Assembly (NCBI RefSeq): GCF_022458865.1
Contig: NZ_JAJNMU010000016.1
Span: 1-64,000, forward strand
Direction: 5' to 3'
DNA length: 64,000 nucleotides
From: Paenibacillus periandrae
GTDB lineage: Bacteria; Bacillota; Bacilli; Paenibacillales; NBRC-103111
The stretch's first letter is position 1. The number at the start of each line of letters is the position of its first letter. Positions 34,259 to 43,424 of the stretch are shown piece after piece. Both the position numbers and the translations under genes were made by a program. Below the pieces are notes generated by a model that worked only from the letters and a program-made list of their open reading frames with translations, was not told the origin of the DNA and made no database searches.

Positions 34259-35161
34259 TTATCCCTTAAGAGACCCGATCATAATACCTTTAACAAAATG
34301 CTTTTGAATAAAAGGATACAAAATCAGCACAGGCAAGCTGGAGATGACGATCAAGGAAAACTTTAGCAAATCCTTCAGGCCTTCTCTAACAGCCATTTGA
34401 TTGGCATCGATCATCATCGAAGAAGCGTCAATGTTATTAAGAATCAAAATATTGCGCAATATGATTTGCAGCGGAAACAGATTGGAGGATTTGAGGAAAA
34501 TTAGCGCGTCAAAATAAGCATTCCAATGGCCCACTGCATACATCAGCACCAATACTGCGATAATCGGCTTCGATAAGGGAAGTACGACCCTTAACAAAAA
34601 TTGCAAATCACTGCACCCGTCAAGCTCTGCAGCCTCATACAATTCCTCCGGTATCGTCGTTTGAAAAAAAGTCCTGGCAATAATCACCTGCCATACCGCC
34701 ATTGCCTGCGGCAGCAGCATCGCCCATGGCGTATTGAGAATCCCTACACTTTTCACCGTCATATAGTAGGGAATCAGCCCGCCGTTAAACAGCATCGTAA
34801 TGACCAGCAGCACCATGATCACATTCCGGCCCTTAAAATCCTTTCTTGCTAATGGATACGCGAGCATTACCGTTAAAATAATGTTAATACAGACGCCAGC
34901 AATCGTATACAAGGCGGAATTGCGGTAGCCGATCATTATTTGCGGATTTTTGAACGCAGCCTCGTAGCCCGCCAGACTAAAATCAACAGGAAACAGCCAC
35001 ACTCTTCCCGAAACTACCGCCTGCGGTGAACTGAAGGAGGAGCTTACAATGTATACAAGCGGGTACAGTACGCTTATAAGCACAGCCCCCAGGAATACAT
35101 AAATACAAGCCAGAAAAAGCTTATCTACATGGGATTCACGAATTGCATTCGATTTGGACAT
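34259..35161 (-). CDS. Carbohydrate ABC transporter permease (LplC/YtcP type)
   Basis: 300 aa, six membrane segments. The EAA loop that contacts the ATPase reads EELYEAAELDGCSDLQFLLRVVLPLSKP. FSLAGYEAAFKNP is typical of the second permease of CUT1 Lpl systems. Located 15 bp after the first permease and 22 bp before the binding protein. Confidence 0.9.
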   Translation of the reverse strand: MSKSNAIRESHVDKLFLACIYVFLGAVLISVLYPLVYIVSSSFSSPQAVVSGRVWLFPVDFSLAGYEAAFKNPQIMIGYRNSALYTIAGVCINIILTVMLAYPLARKDFKGRNVIMVLLVITMLFNGGLIPYYMTVKSVGILNTPWAMLLPQAMAVWQVIIARTFFQTTIPEELYEAAELDGCSDLQFLLRVVLPLSKPIIAVLVLMYAVGHWNAYFDALIFLKSSNLFPLQIILRNILILNNIDASSMMIDANQMAVREGLKDLLKFSLIVISSLPVLILYPFIQKHFVKGIMIGSLKG

Positions 35162-35176
35162 GTTCTCAGGCCTCCT

Positions 35177-35986
35177 CTACCATAGGCTGGTTTCGGAACT
35201 TTTTCGGGCGATGAAGTTCACAAACAGCAGCAAAATCAGGTTAATTACTGAATTGAACAAACCGATTGCTGCGGAGAAGCTAAAGTTGGCGCCGATCAAG
35301 CCGATTTTGTAAACATAAGTAGATATCACTTCGGACGTACCGGTATTCAGCGGATTTTGCAGCAGAAATACTTTTTCAAATCCGACATTCATTAATTGAC
35401 CCACGTTTAAAATAAGTAAAATGACCGCCGCGGGCATGATTCCGGGAATATCGATGTTGAATATTTTTTGCAGGCGCGATGCCCCGTCCACCTTAGCCGC
35501 CTCATACAACTGCGGATTGATTCCTGCCAGTGCAGCCATGTAAATGATTGCCCCATAGCCGGTATGCTGCCAAACATCTGACCACACATAAATGTGTCTG
35601 AACAGCTCCGGCAGCCCGAGAATATTTACGGACTCCATATCAAACGCTTTCAAAACACTGCCAGCAAAACCGACCCGTGGAGATAAAAAGATAATAATCA
35701 TGGAAACCATGACCACTGTAGAAATAAAATAAGGCGCATAGGTGACCATTTGAACTGTTTTTTTGAACAGCCCCTGCCGAAGCTCATTCAGTGCCAGTGC
35801 CAATATAATCGGAGCTGGAAACCCCACTAGCAGAGCATAGAGATTTAAAAATAATGTATTTTGGATCAGAACCGGAAAATTCGGTGATTGAAAAAACTGC
35901 TCGAAGTGCTTCAATCCCACCCACGGGCTTCCCAACATTCCCTTGACTACGTTGTAATCCTTGAATGCAATTTGGGCGCCAAACAT
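35177..35986 (-). CDS. Carbohydrate ABC transporter permease (LplB/YteP type), 5'-truncated
   Basis: Read from ATG 35986 it is 269 aa and begins MFGAQIAFKDYNVV, which in this family lies after the first membrane helix. The same frame runs on upstream to about 36064 and encodes that helix (RHWQLYLIVILPLLYLVIFK), but then meets repeat sequence and an in-frame TAG near 36080. No ATG, GTG or TTG start lies between. The native start seems replaced by the repeat region at 36065-36440. The rest is intact: EAAKVDGASRLQKIFNIDIP. The permease may be inactive or start at a rare codon such as ATT. Confidence 0.75.
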   Translation of the reverse strand: MFGAQIAFKDYNVVKGMLGSPWVGLKHFEQFFQSPNFPVLIQNTLFLNLYALLVGFPAPIILALALNELRQGLFKKTVQMVTYAPYFISTVVMVSMIIIFLSPRVGFAGSVLKAFDMESVNILGLPELFRHIYVWSDVWQHTGYGAIIYMAALAGINPQLYEAAKVDGASRLQKIFNIDIPGIMPAAVILLILNVGQLMNVGFEKVFLLQNPLNTGTSEVISTYVYKIGLIGANFSFSAAIGLFNSVINLILLLFVNFIARKSSETSLW

Positions 35987-36064
35987 GGGGATGTACTTGA
36001 AGATGACCAGGTACAGCAGCGGAAGAATGACGATTAGATACAGTTGCCAGTGTCTTTTAATGGA

Positions 36065-36440
36065 AAGCTCCCCCTCCCAAACCCTCCCCTAAGGGAGGGC
36101 CCCAAAGGGCTTGGCCCTCTGGACTCCCTTGGTGGTATGCGAAACAGTGTGCGGTTTGGACCGCTCCGTCCCTTACGGGACGCGCTTTACTTTTGGTGTG
36201 ATGCTGGTGGTGAGGCTGTGTGCGGTTTGGCTCGCTCCGTCCCTTACGGGACACGCTTAACTTTTGGTGTGATGCTGGTGGTGAGGCTACCAGTTTTCGG
36301 GGACGCATCGTCCCTTTGGGACTCGCTGTATGGTTGTTGGTTCTACAGCGTTGGTACAGCATTTTACTTTTGGCGTGATGCTTGGTGGTGAGGCTGTGTA
36401 TTTTCGGGGACCCATCATCCCTTTGGGACTCGCTGGTGAA
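36065..36440. repeat. G-rich tandem and palindromic repeat region
   Basis: At least two 71-bp units start with cggtttgg at 36152 and 36223; degenerate units follow to 36440. Each holds a small palindrome (gtcccttacgggac or gtccctttgggac) followed by cttttggtgtgatgctggtg and gtgaggct. The left end is a separate hairpin, ccctcccctaagggaggg (about 36077-36094). Base composition is unlike the flanking genes. It sits exactly where the LplB-type gene should begin. 36441-36629 shows no gene and probably holds what is left of the operon promoter. Confidence 0.75.
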
Positions 36441-36629
36441 GTTGGCCTCCTTTACTCATTTAAATTTTACAATAGTTGGGGTCTTAGAGCTTATTTTCAA
36501 TTTAGAGGTCCCTTGGTCTTTGATCAACAATCCATTTTCCTGTTGGCAAACTGTTTTCTTTTGCAAGGACAACGGATGCTGCAAGCGATTTTCGCAGACC
36601 ATACTTAATTCGTAATAATTTGAAAAGCA

Positions 36630-38864
36630 TCATTTGTAAACACTTTTCACCTTGCGATAATCCCCGGGTGATACACCCGCATGTTTTTTAAACACTCGGC
36701 GAAATGAGATCGAATTGACATACCCTACCTTTTCGGAAATATCCTGAATAGGCCAGTCGGTCTCACACAGCCATTGCTGTGCTTGTCGCATCCGGATTTG
36801 GGTCAGAAAATCGATAAATTTTTCCCCGAACTCTTCTTTAAATACATAGCTGATATATTTGCCATTCATGCGAAACTGCTGCCCCAGATGGTCAAGCGAC
36901 AGCTCTGGATTCATAAAGTTCTGCTCAATATATTGTTTAAGCTCCCTAAGTAAATCATGAAGCTGTGCACGATTATGGAATGCCTCCACACGCTGATACC
37001 AACTATTCAGAACCTCGGTAAACTGCTGTTGGATTTCTTCCAACGTTTCGAACTGATCCATAGCCTGTTCCAGCCTCTCCAGCTCTCCTTCCTCCATCCA
37101 GCTGCCGGTCTTCGGCATTTTGCTTAGCTCCTTTTTTAATGAGCAGATCAAATCATTCAACACGATCAATATAAATTCCCTGGAAAGCATATCTTTTTTC
37201 ATTTCGCAAAAAATGGCTTCCAGGCACTGCTGCCATTTTTCTTGATAGATACCGAAGCTTTCAATCATTTTAAGCAAAAGCTGAACATATTTGAGACGAT
37301 CCTCCTGGGAGTGAAGCTCCAAATCCTTTTGGAGAATAATTCGATTATGACCAAGCACGGCCTTATATTGCAGCGATCTCAGCGCAGCTTTATAGGAATG
37401 AGCTATATCAACGGGCTGCTCTGCTATCGTACCCAAAGCTATCGTGACGGTGTATTTGAGGTTAGCTTTTAACCAGGTCTGAACTTGCTCACAGGCATGA
37501 AAAATCAGATCGCTCGTCGCTTCCTCCTCATTCGGCCTGCTTACAATGGCACTGAGCTGGTGATCTGACGTCCATTCAATCCAAACTGATATCCTATGAC
37601 TATCCATTACCTCCTTGAAAGCGCTTGCCATTACGAATTTAATCAAATATTGATCGTGTTCGCTATAAGCCTGAATAAATTCAGTGCTCCGATCAATCTC
37701 TGCGACAATAACGAGCTGTTGCTCAAACGTATCGCTCATCTGGAGTCTGCGCATTTGTGTGCTCCATTCAGTCAGCTGAATTTTCGGTGCACCTCTCAGT
37801 AATTCGTGGAAAAACAATTTCTTACGCACTCGCAGCTCATCCTCATACTGCTGGGCTATCCGGTTCGATTGCTCCATCAGGCTTCCCAAAGCGGTGCCAA
37901 TCACCTTAAATTCATCTATTGTATCTCCACCTATAATCGGTTTCATCGGATGCGAATAGGCATGAATACGCGAGAGCAGCTCGTCGATCGGCTTATAGTT
38001 TTTACGTGTGACATATAAAATCGAAATCATACCCAGTGTAAAAGCTATAATTCCCAGAACGATCCAAAATCCCGAAACTGTTGAGGCCACACTGATCAGC
38101 GTCCCCGCCATCAAGCCGCTGCGTATAACCCAGCCTGTGTAAGTTGAGGCTTCGGCCGAGATCATCTGGTTGTCCTCTATTTGTGAATCCCGGCTACGGC
38201 CGTCGTCGAACAGCAGCTCCCCATTCCGGTCGAACAAGCTCACGAACCGAAATGAGTTATGATACAGCTCCAGCACCTTTTTCTGCAGCTGGGCCGTACT
38301 CACATTGACAACAAGCACCCCTTTTTCTACATTTGATGGGGAATGGCGAACCAGACTGACAACCGACTTGGTATCCATCCTTACAAACTCGCGAAATTTA
38401 CGCAAATTTGACCATTGATTCGGATAGGGATCCCGCTTCATTTGATCAACAAAAGCAGCGTCCGTAAAGCTTTCTCTGCCATTCAAAATATTGCCGTTAT
38501 ACACAAACTGGTCATGGTAACGCACCAGATAGATCGAATCAATCAACGGATTCATCTGCTTCAAATTTTTAATCTTATCGGCAATTTTATAGTTCAACAG
38601 CACATCACCAGAATCCGTTTCTTCAAAAAATTGCTTGAACAGCTCATTATTCAACAGTTCATTAATAACCAAATAATCAATGGATTGCAGTGTCGCGTCA
38701 ATGTAGTATAATACCTGTCGGGTAAATACCTGGTTAGCCATAGACAGGTCCTTCTTGTTTTGCTCTGCCAGTGTCTGGAAAAATACGAAAAATAAAAAGC
38801 AGACAACAATCATAAACATCGGAATATACGACCATAACATCCGCTGGTACCATACTTTTTTCAT
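36630..38864 (-). CDS. Membrane-bound AraC family regulator of the sugar transporter
   Basis: 744 aa from ATG 38864, 4 bp after aaggtggggttgcg; the open frame starts at 38900. It has a membrane helix at ~10-30, a ~230 aa extracellular sensor (dCache-like), a second helix near residue 280, a long cytoplasmic linker, and a C-terminal AraC double HTH (WPIQDISEKVGYVNSISFRR, then FKKHAGVSPGDYR). Such proteins sense extracellular sugars or wall fragments and switch on the adjacent Lpl-type transporter, here 36.0-32.6 kb. Confidence 0.88.
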   Translation of the reverse strand: MKKVWYQRMLWSYIPMFMIVVCFLFFVFFQTLAEQNKKDLSMANQVFTRQVLYYIDATLQSIDYLVINELLNNELFKQFFEETDSGDVLLNYKIADKIKNLKQMNPLIDSIYLVRYHDQFVYNGNILNGRESFTDAAFVDQMKRDPYPNQWSNLRKFREFVRMDTKSVVSLVRHSPSNVEKGVLVVNVSTAQLQKKVLELYHNSFRFVSLFDRNGELLFDDGRSRDSQIEDNQMISAEASTYTGWVIRSGLMAGTLISVASTVSGFWIVLGIIAFTLGMISILYVTRKNYKPIDELLSRIHAYSHPMKPIIGGDTIDEFKVIGTALGSLMEQSNRIAQQYEDELRVRKKLFFHELLRGAPKIQLTEWSTQMRRLQMSDTFEQQLVIVAEIDRSTEFIQAYSEHDQYLIKFVMASAFKEVMDSHRISVWIEWTSDHQLSAIVSRPNEEEATSDLIFHACEQVQTWLKANLKYTVTIALGTIAEQPVDIAHSYKAALRSLQYKAVLGHNRIILQKDLELHSQEDRLKYVQLLLKMIESFGIYQEKWQQCLEAIFCEMKKDMLSREFILIVLNDLICSLKKELSKMPKTGSWMEEGELERLEQAMDQFETLEEIQQQFTEVLNSWYQRVEAFHNRAQLHDLLRELKQYIEQNFMNPELSLDHLGQQFRMNGKYISYVFKEEFGEKFIDFLTQIRMRQAQQWLCETDWPIQDISEKVGYVNSISFRRVFKKHAGVSPGDYRKVKSVYK

Positions 38865-39036
38865 TCGCAACCCCACCTTTGGGTTAAATTGGTAATTCAA
38901 TTATAAGACGAATAAATCGAACATTTAATGGTCAATAAGAACCTATTGTTGCACAATACAAATAACTTGCAATTCCTCACTATTTGCATTTACACTAATG
39001 TCACTTATACGCGGCAAGAAAAGGAGCTCTACAATC

Positions 39037-39942
39037 ATGAACTGGCGATCACCCTACGTGTTATTAATATTGGCAACCTGTCTGTGGGGCGGGAATTTTG
39101 TTGTTGGAAAAGTACTTGTGGCGGATATCCCACCCATTCTATTAGCTACTTTGCGCTGGTGTATTGCGTTAATCGTGATAACACCCCTATATGCCAAGGA
39201 AGCCTGGAAGCATCGTGCCCTAATTATAGAAAAATGGAAAATGCTCACGTTCCTATCGCTGACCGGAGTTGCAGGCTTCAATACGCTTGTATATATGGCT
39301 GTACAGTACACGAGCTCGATCAACGCGGCGGTTATGAATGCAGCTACACCAATTCTGATCATTATGGTTTCTTGGGTAATGCTGAAGGAGTCAATTAGCT
39401 TGAAAACGATACCGGGCATTGGTCTTTCCATGCTGGGTGTGTTGTGGATGATCACTCGCGGCAGTTGGGATGTGCTTGTTGGTCTTTCCTTTAATAAAGG
39501 CGATCTATGGATGCTTGCGGCGATTTTATGCTGGGCGTTATACTCCGTAGGAATGCGGCGTTCTGCCAAACAGGTTCCGGCCCAAGCATTATTTGTGTAT
39601 ACGATTATGATTTCTGTTGTATTGCTGATTCCTCTTTCCATTGTTGAAGCACTGCTCGTTAAGCCTGTACTGCATATTTCACTCGGTATCGGCTCAGGTA
39701 TCGTCTATATTGGGGTATTCGCTTCCTTAGTCGCATTCTCGGCGTGGAATCAATCGATTGCGCTCATCGGACCTGCCCGCTGCGCCGGATTCCTCAATCT
39801 CATTCCCCTATTCAGTACCATCTTTGCTACAGCCTTTACCGGAGAAAGTATTCACATCTACCATTTCGTAGGAGCTGCTCTGATCCTCACAGGCATTTAT
39901 GCTGCCAATGGCAAGCTGCGGCTCAGGCAGTCCGCTCCATAA
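39037..39942 (+). CDS. EamA family (DMT superfamily) transporter
   Basis: 301 aa from ATG 39037 after aaaaggagctctacaatc. Ten membrane segments as two EamA repeats of five; the first holds LWGGNFVVGKVL and the second LCWALYSVGMRR. Probable metabolite or drug exporter, substrate unknown. A 169-bp inverted repeat begins 9 bp after its stop. Confidence 0.88.
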   Translation: MNWRSPYVLLILATCLWGGNFVVGKVLVADIPPILLATLRWCIALIVITPLYAKEAWKHRALIIEKWKMLTFLSLTGVAGFNTLVYMAVQYTSSINAAVMNAATPILIIMVSWVMLKESISLKTIPGIGLSMLGVLWMITRGSWDVLVGLSFNKGDLWMLAAILCWALYSVGMRRSAKQVPAQALFVYTIMISVVLLIPLSIVEALLVKPVLHISLGIGSGIVYIGVFASLVAFSAWNQSIALIGPARCAGFLNLIPLFSTIFATAFTGESIHIYHFVGAALILTGIYAANGKLRLRQSAP

Positions 39943-39951
39943 TAATACCCG

Positions 39952-40120
39952 CTAGAAGTCCGGTGAATAACGAGCGCAGCGGCCAAATGATCCTGGAGAA
40001 GCGTAAGCGTTCGCCTTTGAAATCGTGAATAAACCCCTTAATCTCATCCAGTTTCACGATTTCAACAGCGATCGGAAGGATATTTGGCCGCGCAGCGAGA
40101 CTTATTCACCGGACTTCTAG
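39952..40120. repeat. Large imperfect palindrome (169 bp), MITE- or REP-like
   Basis: The ends ctagaagtccggtgaataa (39952-39970) and ttattcaccggacttctag (40102-40120) are 19-bp perfect inverted repeats. They are followed inwards by gagcgcagcggccaaat against atttggccgcgcagcg, and in the centre by gaaatcgtga against tcacgatttc. Transcribed, the whole length folds into one branched hairpin. I associate similar elements with intergenic repeats in Paenibacillus from memory, unverified. It lies between the EamA gene and an unknown gene and may also act as a terminator. Confidence 0.75.
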
Positions 40121-40194
40121 ACTTTTATCAAATTCATAATTATACTAAATCTATATTCATACGGTGCATGTATCCACGTCAAGGGGTTGAACGA

Positions 40195-40683
40195 ATGATG
40201 AAATCTAGCGCTTGGGAAAGCTTGATTTATGCGGAGTCAGAGCAGGAGCAGGCTGATTATCAGCAAATGGTGCACAACGGCGGATATTCCGCTTTTCATC
40301 AATTATTGGAGGGGATCAAGCACAAGCTGAAGTTTATGCAGGATGCGGAGATTGAGCAGGTTATAGGCTGGCTAAATAAAGGACAGCGATTATTTCCCGA
40401 GCCCGGCGTTTTCAGCCCATCCTGGCTTCACATCTGGGATGAGCTCAGACAGATCGTATCCATTAAATCCGATATTATGGCGACAATTCCGCTTGCCGAG
40501 CGAGCTGGTGAATGGCAAATACTGATTGATAATCCGCTTTCTGTTCAGGAAATTGTTTGCCATCCCGCCTTAAGCTTTGATGAGGCTGCCTATTTGTACA
40601 GCTATTTCCGATCCGGTCTAGAGAAAAATGAGTACATCCGTCTGCAAAAAGTTATTTCCCTGATCACCGATGTTGGGGATTGA
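40195..40683 (+). CDS. Hypothetical protein
   Basis: 162 aa from ATG 40195 (ATG 40198 is equivalent), after aaggggttgaacga; the open frame reaches back into the palindrome at 40084, which I exclude. Soluble and helical, with no recognised family. WLNKGQRLFPEPGVFSPSWLHIWDEL is a distinctive Trp-rich stretch. Single gene. Confidence 0.6.
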   Translation: MMKSSAWESLIYAESEQEQADYQQMVHNGGYSAFHQLLEGIKHKLKFMQDAEIEQVIGWLNKGQRLFPEPGVFSPSWLHIWDELRQIVSIKSDIMATIPLAERAGEWQILIDNPLSVQEIVCHPALSFDEAAYLYSYFRSGLEKNEYIRLQKVISLITDVGD

Positions 40684-40813
40684 AAGCGTTATCCAGAACA
40701 TATTTTTGCTTAATCTGTTGATTCTTGGTGCGAACCGGCACTAAAATGTCGAAGCTCGTACTGTTTTATCGAGTTGTGCGCTTACCCGGGAAATAATCAA
40801 TAATTGCGCAGAA

Positions 40814-40850
40814 ATAACCCCCGATTTCCTGAAATGGAGTCGGGGGTTAT
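40814..40850. terminator. Bidirectional intrinsic terminator
   Basis: Eleven perfect base pairs, ataacccccga (40814-40824) with tcgggggttat (40840-40850), between the unknown gene and the convergent MFS gene. Confidence 0.8.
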
Positions 40851-40864
40851 GTGTATTTCATAGC

Positions 40865-42055
40865 TTAACCAAGCTCATGTTCAGCCTGCGATTTCTTCCA
40901 GGTCCAAGTCAAAGCCGCAGCTACGAATCCAAGAATTCCTGCAAAATAAAATCCACTATTCAGACCGCCAAATTCATTAAGCCATCCCGCCATAAAGGGC
41001 CCGGCAAACATGCCGGTTGCATAAACAGCTTGATAAAAGCCCATCGCTGTTGCACGCTTCTCCGGCTGGATATGCTGAATAACGAGCCCCAGCAATAAAG
41101 GAAAATGAAGACCCTGAAAAAAACCGTTAAATATTTGTGTAATGAGCAGCATGGAAAAATTGTTTACCAATGGCATCACTATAGTACATAAAGCACTGCA
41201 TACAAATGCAACCGCTACTACTTGCCACGACCCAAATCTGGGTGCCAGTACTCTCCCCGACAGGAAGGAGGTCATCGCGTGAGGTATCATAAAGGCAAAT
41301 ACGAGCAAGGTTAAATCAAACTTATTGGCTCCAAGAGCAATGGCAAGCGATGGGGTAAAACCAAACATCGTAATAAATAGCACACTGTGCGCCAATATCG
41401 ACAGCGTAGAAACCTTCAATAGAAGAGGCTCCTTCATCACCTGCAGCAGGCCGCTGAGACGAATCGGCTGCAGCGCAATACTTTGCTTCGGTTCACGAAT
41501 ACCCGCACTCACCAGCAAGCCTGCTATACCGATAAAGCTGCCTGCCCAGAAGGTGGAGCTCCATCCCCATTTCTCAACCAGATAACCGCTGATACTCATC
41601 CCCAGCAGCTGCCCGGCAGCTGTCAACAAGCTGATTAACCCCATAGCCCTCGTCATATGCTCTTGCCTGAAATAACTTGCATATAGTACAGTAAAAGCCG
41701 CCCAGGTGGAAGCGCCGATACCGGACATGATCCTTCCGGCAAGTGCCCAGCCCATATGCTCTCCCCAAGCAAAGCAAAGACAGCTTAGTGAAGTCGCCAA
41801 CATCCCGAGCATCATAAACGGCTTTCGCGCCTTCAACCGGTCAGAGGCGATTCCGAGAGGCAGGCGCAGCACAATTTGCACAAGACCGTAGCTTCCCAAT
41901 ACCAATCCGGCGAAACTGTAAGACGCGCCCAGGTGTTCTAAATAAGGAGACAGAATTGGGACGTACGTGTACAGTGATGCCCAGAAGGATACCGTAACTA
42001 TAATAAAAATAATATGCTGCGCCCTGGAGGGCGTCGTGCTGTTTAAGGTGCTCAT
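40865..42055 (-). CDS. MFS transporter
   Basis: 396 aa, twelve membrane segments. The first loop between helices 2 and 3 reads LPLGIASDRLKARKP, the MFS signature (G-x-x-x-D-R-x-x-R/K). Overall pattern fits drug/metabolite:H+ antiporters of the YfcJ/DHA1 group. It follows the alcohol dehydrogenase gene by 20 bp, so they may be co-transcribed. Confidence 0.88.
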   Translation of the reverse strand: MSTLNSTTPSRAQHIIFIIVTVSFWASLYTYVPILSPYLEHLGASYSFAGLVLGSYGLVQIVLRLPLGIASDRLKARKPFMMLGMLATSLSCLCFAWGEHMGWALAGRIMSGIGASTWAAFTVLYASYFRQEHMTRAMGLISLLTAAGQLLGMSISGYLVEKWGWSSTFWAGSFIGIAGLLVSAGIREPKQSIALQPIRLSGLLQVMKEPLLLKVSTLSILAHSVLFITMFGFTPSLAIALGANKFDLTLLVFAFMIPHAMTSFLSGRVLAPRFGSWQVVAVAFVCSALCTIVMPLVNNFSMLLITQIFNGFFQGLHFPLLLGLVIQHIQPEKRATAMGFYQAVYATGMFAGPFMAGWLNEFGGLNSGFYFAGILGFVAAALTWTWKKSQAEHELG

Positions 42056-42075
42056 GCTGGTTCTCCTAATAGCAA

Positions 42076-43242
42076 TTACAAGCTCAATTCCAAAATTTCG
42101 TGAACTGCAGCCGCGTCCAGGGTTTTGAACGAACCTACCGAACCAAAACGAACAGTTTCCTTGGCCATCCGTTCAAGCTCATTTCCATTAATCTTCAAGT
42201 CGCCAAGAGTTGCAGGGGCACCAATTCTTGTGAAGTAATCGCGTGTTGCTTGAATACCTGCGAGTGCAATTTCCTCATCGGTCTTGCCTGCCGGATCAAC
42301 CTGCCACACACGTACAGCAAATTGAACGAAACGATCAAGACGTGCGTTAAATACATATTTCATCCAGTTAGGGAATACGATTGACAAGCCCTCTGCATGC
42401 GCAATATCATAAATGGCACTAATTTCATGCTCGATCATGTGTGTGGACCAATCGTTTTGCATACCGACACTGATCATACCGCCGTTCAGTGCATAGGTTC
42501 CGCAGAGCATCAGGTTCGCACGTGCCTCATAGTTGTCAGGCTGTTTCAGTGCAATTTCCCCATTCTCGATAACGGTTTGCAGAACGGACTCACACAACCG
42601 CTCCTGAAGTGGCGTATTGGTTGTTGGTGAAAAATATTGCTCGAAGACATGAGACATCGTGTCGACAATCCCATTGACTGTTTGATTGGCAGGCACCGAA
42701 TACGTCAAGGTCGGGTCCAGAATACTGAATTTCGGATAAGCATGAATACTTCCGAATGATTTTTTTAGATTTTCTTCCCAGTTGGTAATAACGGAATTAC
42801 CGTTCATTTCCGAGCCTGTTGCTGAAAGAGTTAAAATGGTTCCGAGCGGCAAAGCTGATGTGATCTGTGCCTTGTGCATCAGAAAATCCCATACATCCCC
42901 CTCATATGGAACACCCACAGCAACCGCTTTGGCTGCATCAAGAACACTTCCGCCGCCTACGGCTAATATAAAGTCAAGTGTATGCTCGCGGCACAACTCA
43001 ATGCCTTTGCGAACTGTTGATACACGAGGATTGGGCTCTACCCCGGATAGCTCATGCACGACGGCTCCGATTTGCTGCAGCTGCTGCTGTACCTGATCAT
43101 ATAACCCATTGGCTTTGATGCTGCCACCGCCATATACCAATAATACTCTTTTTCCATACTCAGCCATTTGCTCGCCTAGCTTGTCTACAGTACCGGCTCC
43201 AAATATAATTCGAGTTGGATTCTGAAATTGAAAGGAATTCAT
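42076..43242 (-). CDS. Iron-containing alcohol dehydrogenase (butanol dehydrogenase, YugJ-like)
   Basis: 388 aa from ATG 43242 (MNSFQFQNPTRIIFGAGT); the frame runs on to 43308. NAD(P) binding by GGGSVLDAAKAVA, metal ligands in D-x-x-x-H-x-x-E (DTMSHVFEQYF) and in HMIEHEISAIYDIAHAEGL. Reduces aldehydes to alcohols, probably NADPH-dependent as in the YugJ/YugK/BdhA group. Confidence 0.9.
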   Translation of the reverse strand: MNSFQFQNPTRIIFGAGTVDKLGEQMAEYGKRVLLVYGGGSIKANGLYDQVQQQLQQIGAVVHELSGVEPNPRVSTVRKGIELCREHTLDFILAVGGGSVLDAAKAVAVGVPYEGDVWDFLMHKAQITSALPLGTILTLSATGSEMNGNSVITNWEENLKKSFGSIHAYPKFSILDPTLTYSVPANQTVNGIVDTMSHVFEQYFSPTTNTPLQERLCESVLQTVIENGEIALKQPDNYEARANLMLCGTYALNGGMISVGMQNDWSTHMIEHEISAIYDIAHAEGLSIVFPNWMKYVFNARLDRFVQFAVRVWQVDPAGKTDEEIALAGIQATRDYFTRIGAPATLGDLKINGNELERMAKETVRFGSVGSFKTLDAAAVHEILELSL

Positions 43243-43424
43243 TAGTACGCCTCCGCTTCTATGTATGCATCCTGTGCATCCGTATATTCTTTGTTGGTTC
43301 CAAATCATTATATCCTTATGATGTTCATTTTAAAATAACTGACCGCAGCTTTATCAACTTACCTGAGGGTAACTATAGCAAAATCAAATTTATCTAATTG
43401 CATCCAAGAGAATCACCCAACACC

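Noticed and set aside
36076-36094. Terminator at the left edge of the G-rich repeat
   Set aside because: The hairpin is strong, but no T-run follows on either strand.
36057-36362. 101-codon minus-strand ORF in the G-rich repeat
   Set aside because: It is a translation of tandem repeats with no start signal and is in a different frame from the permease.
40084-40194. Upstream extension of the 40195-40683 gene
   Set aside because: It reads through the right arm of the 169-bp palindrome and has no ribosome site; the ATG at 40195 has aaggggttg in front.
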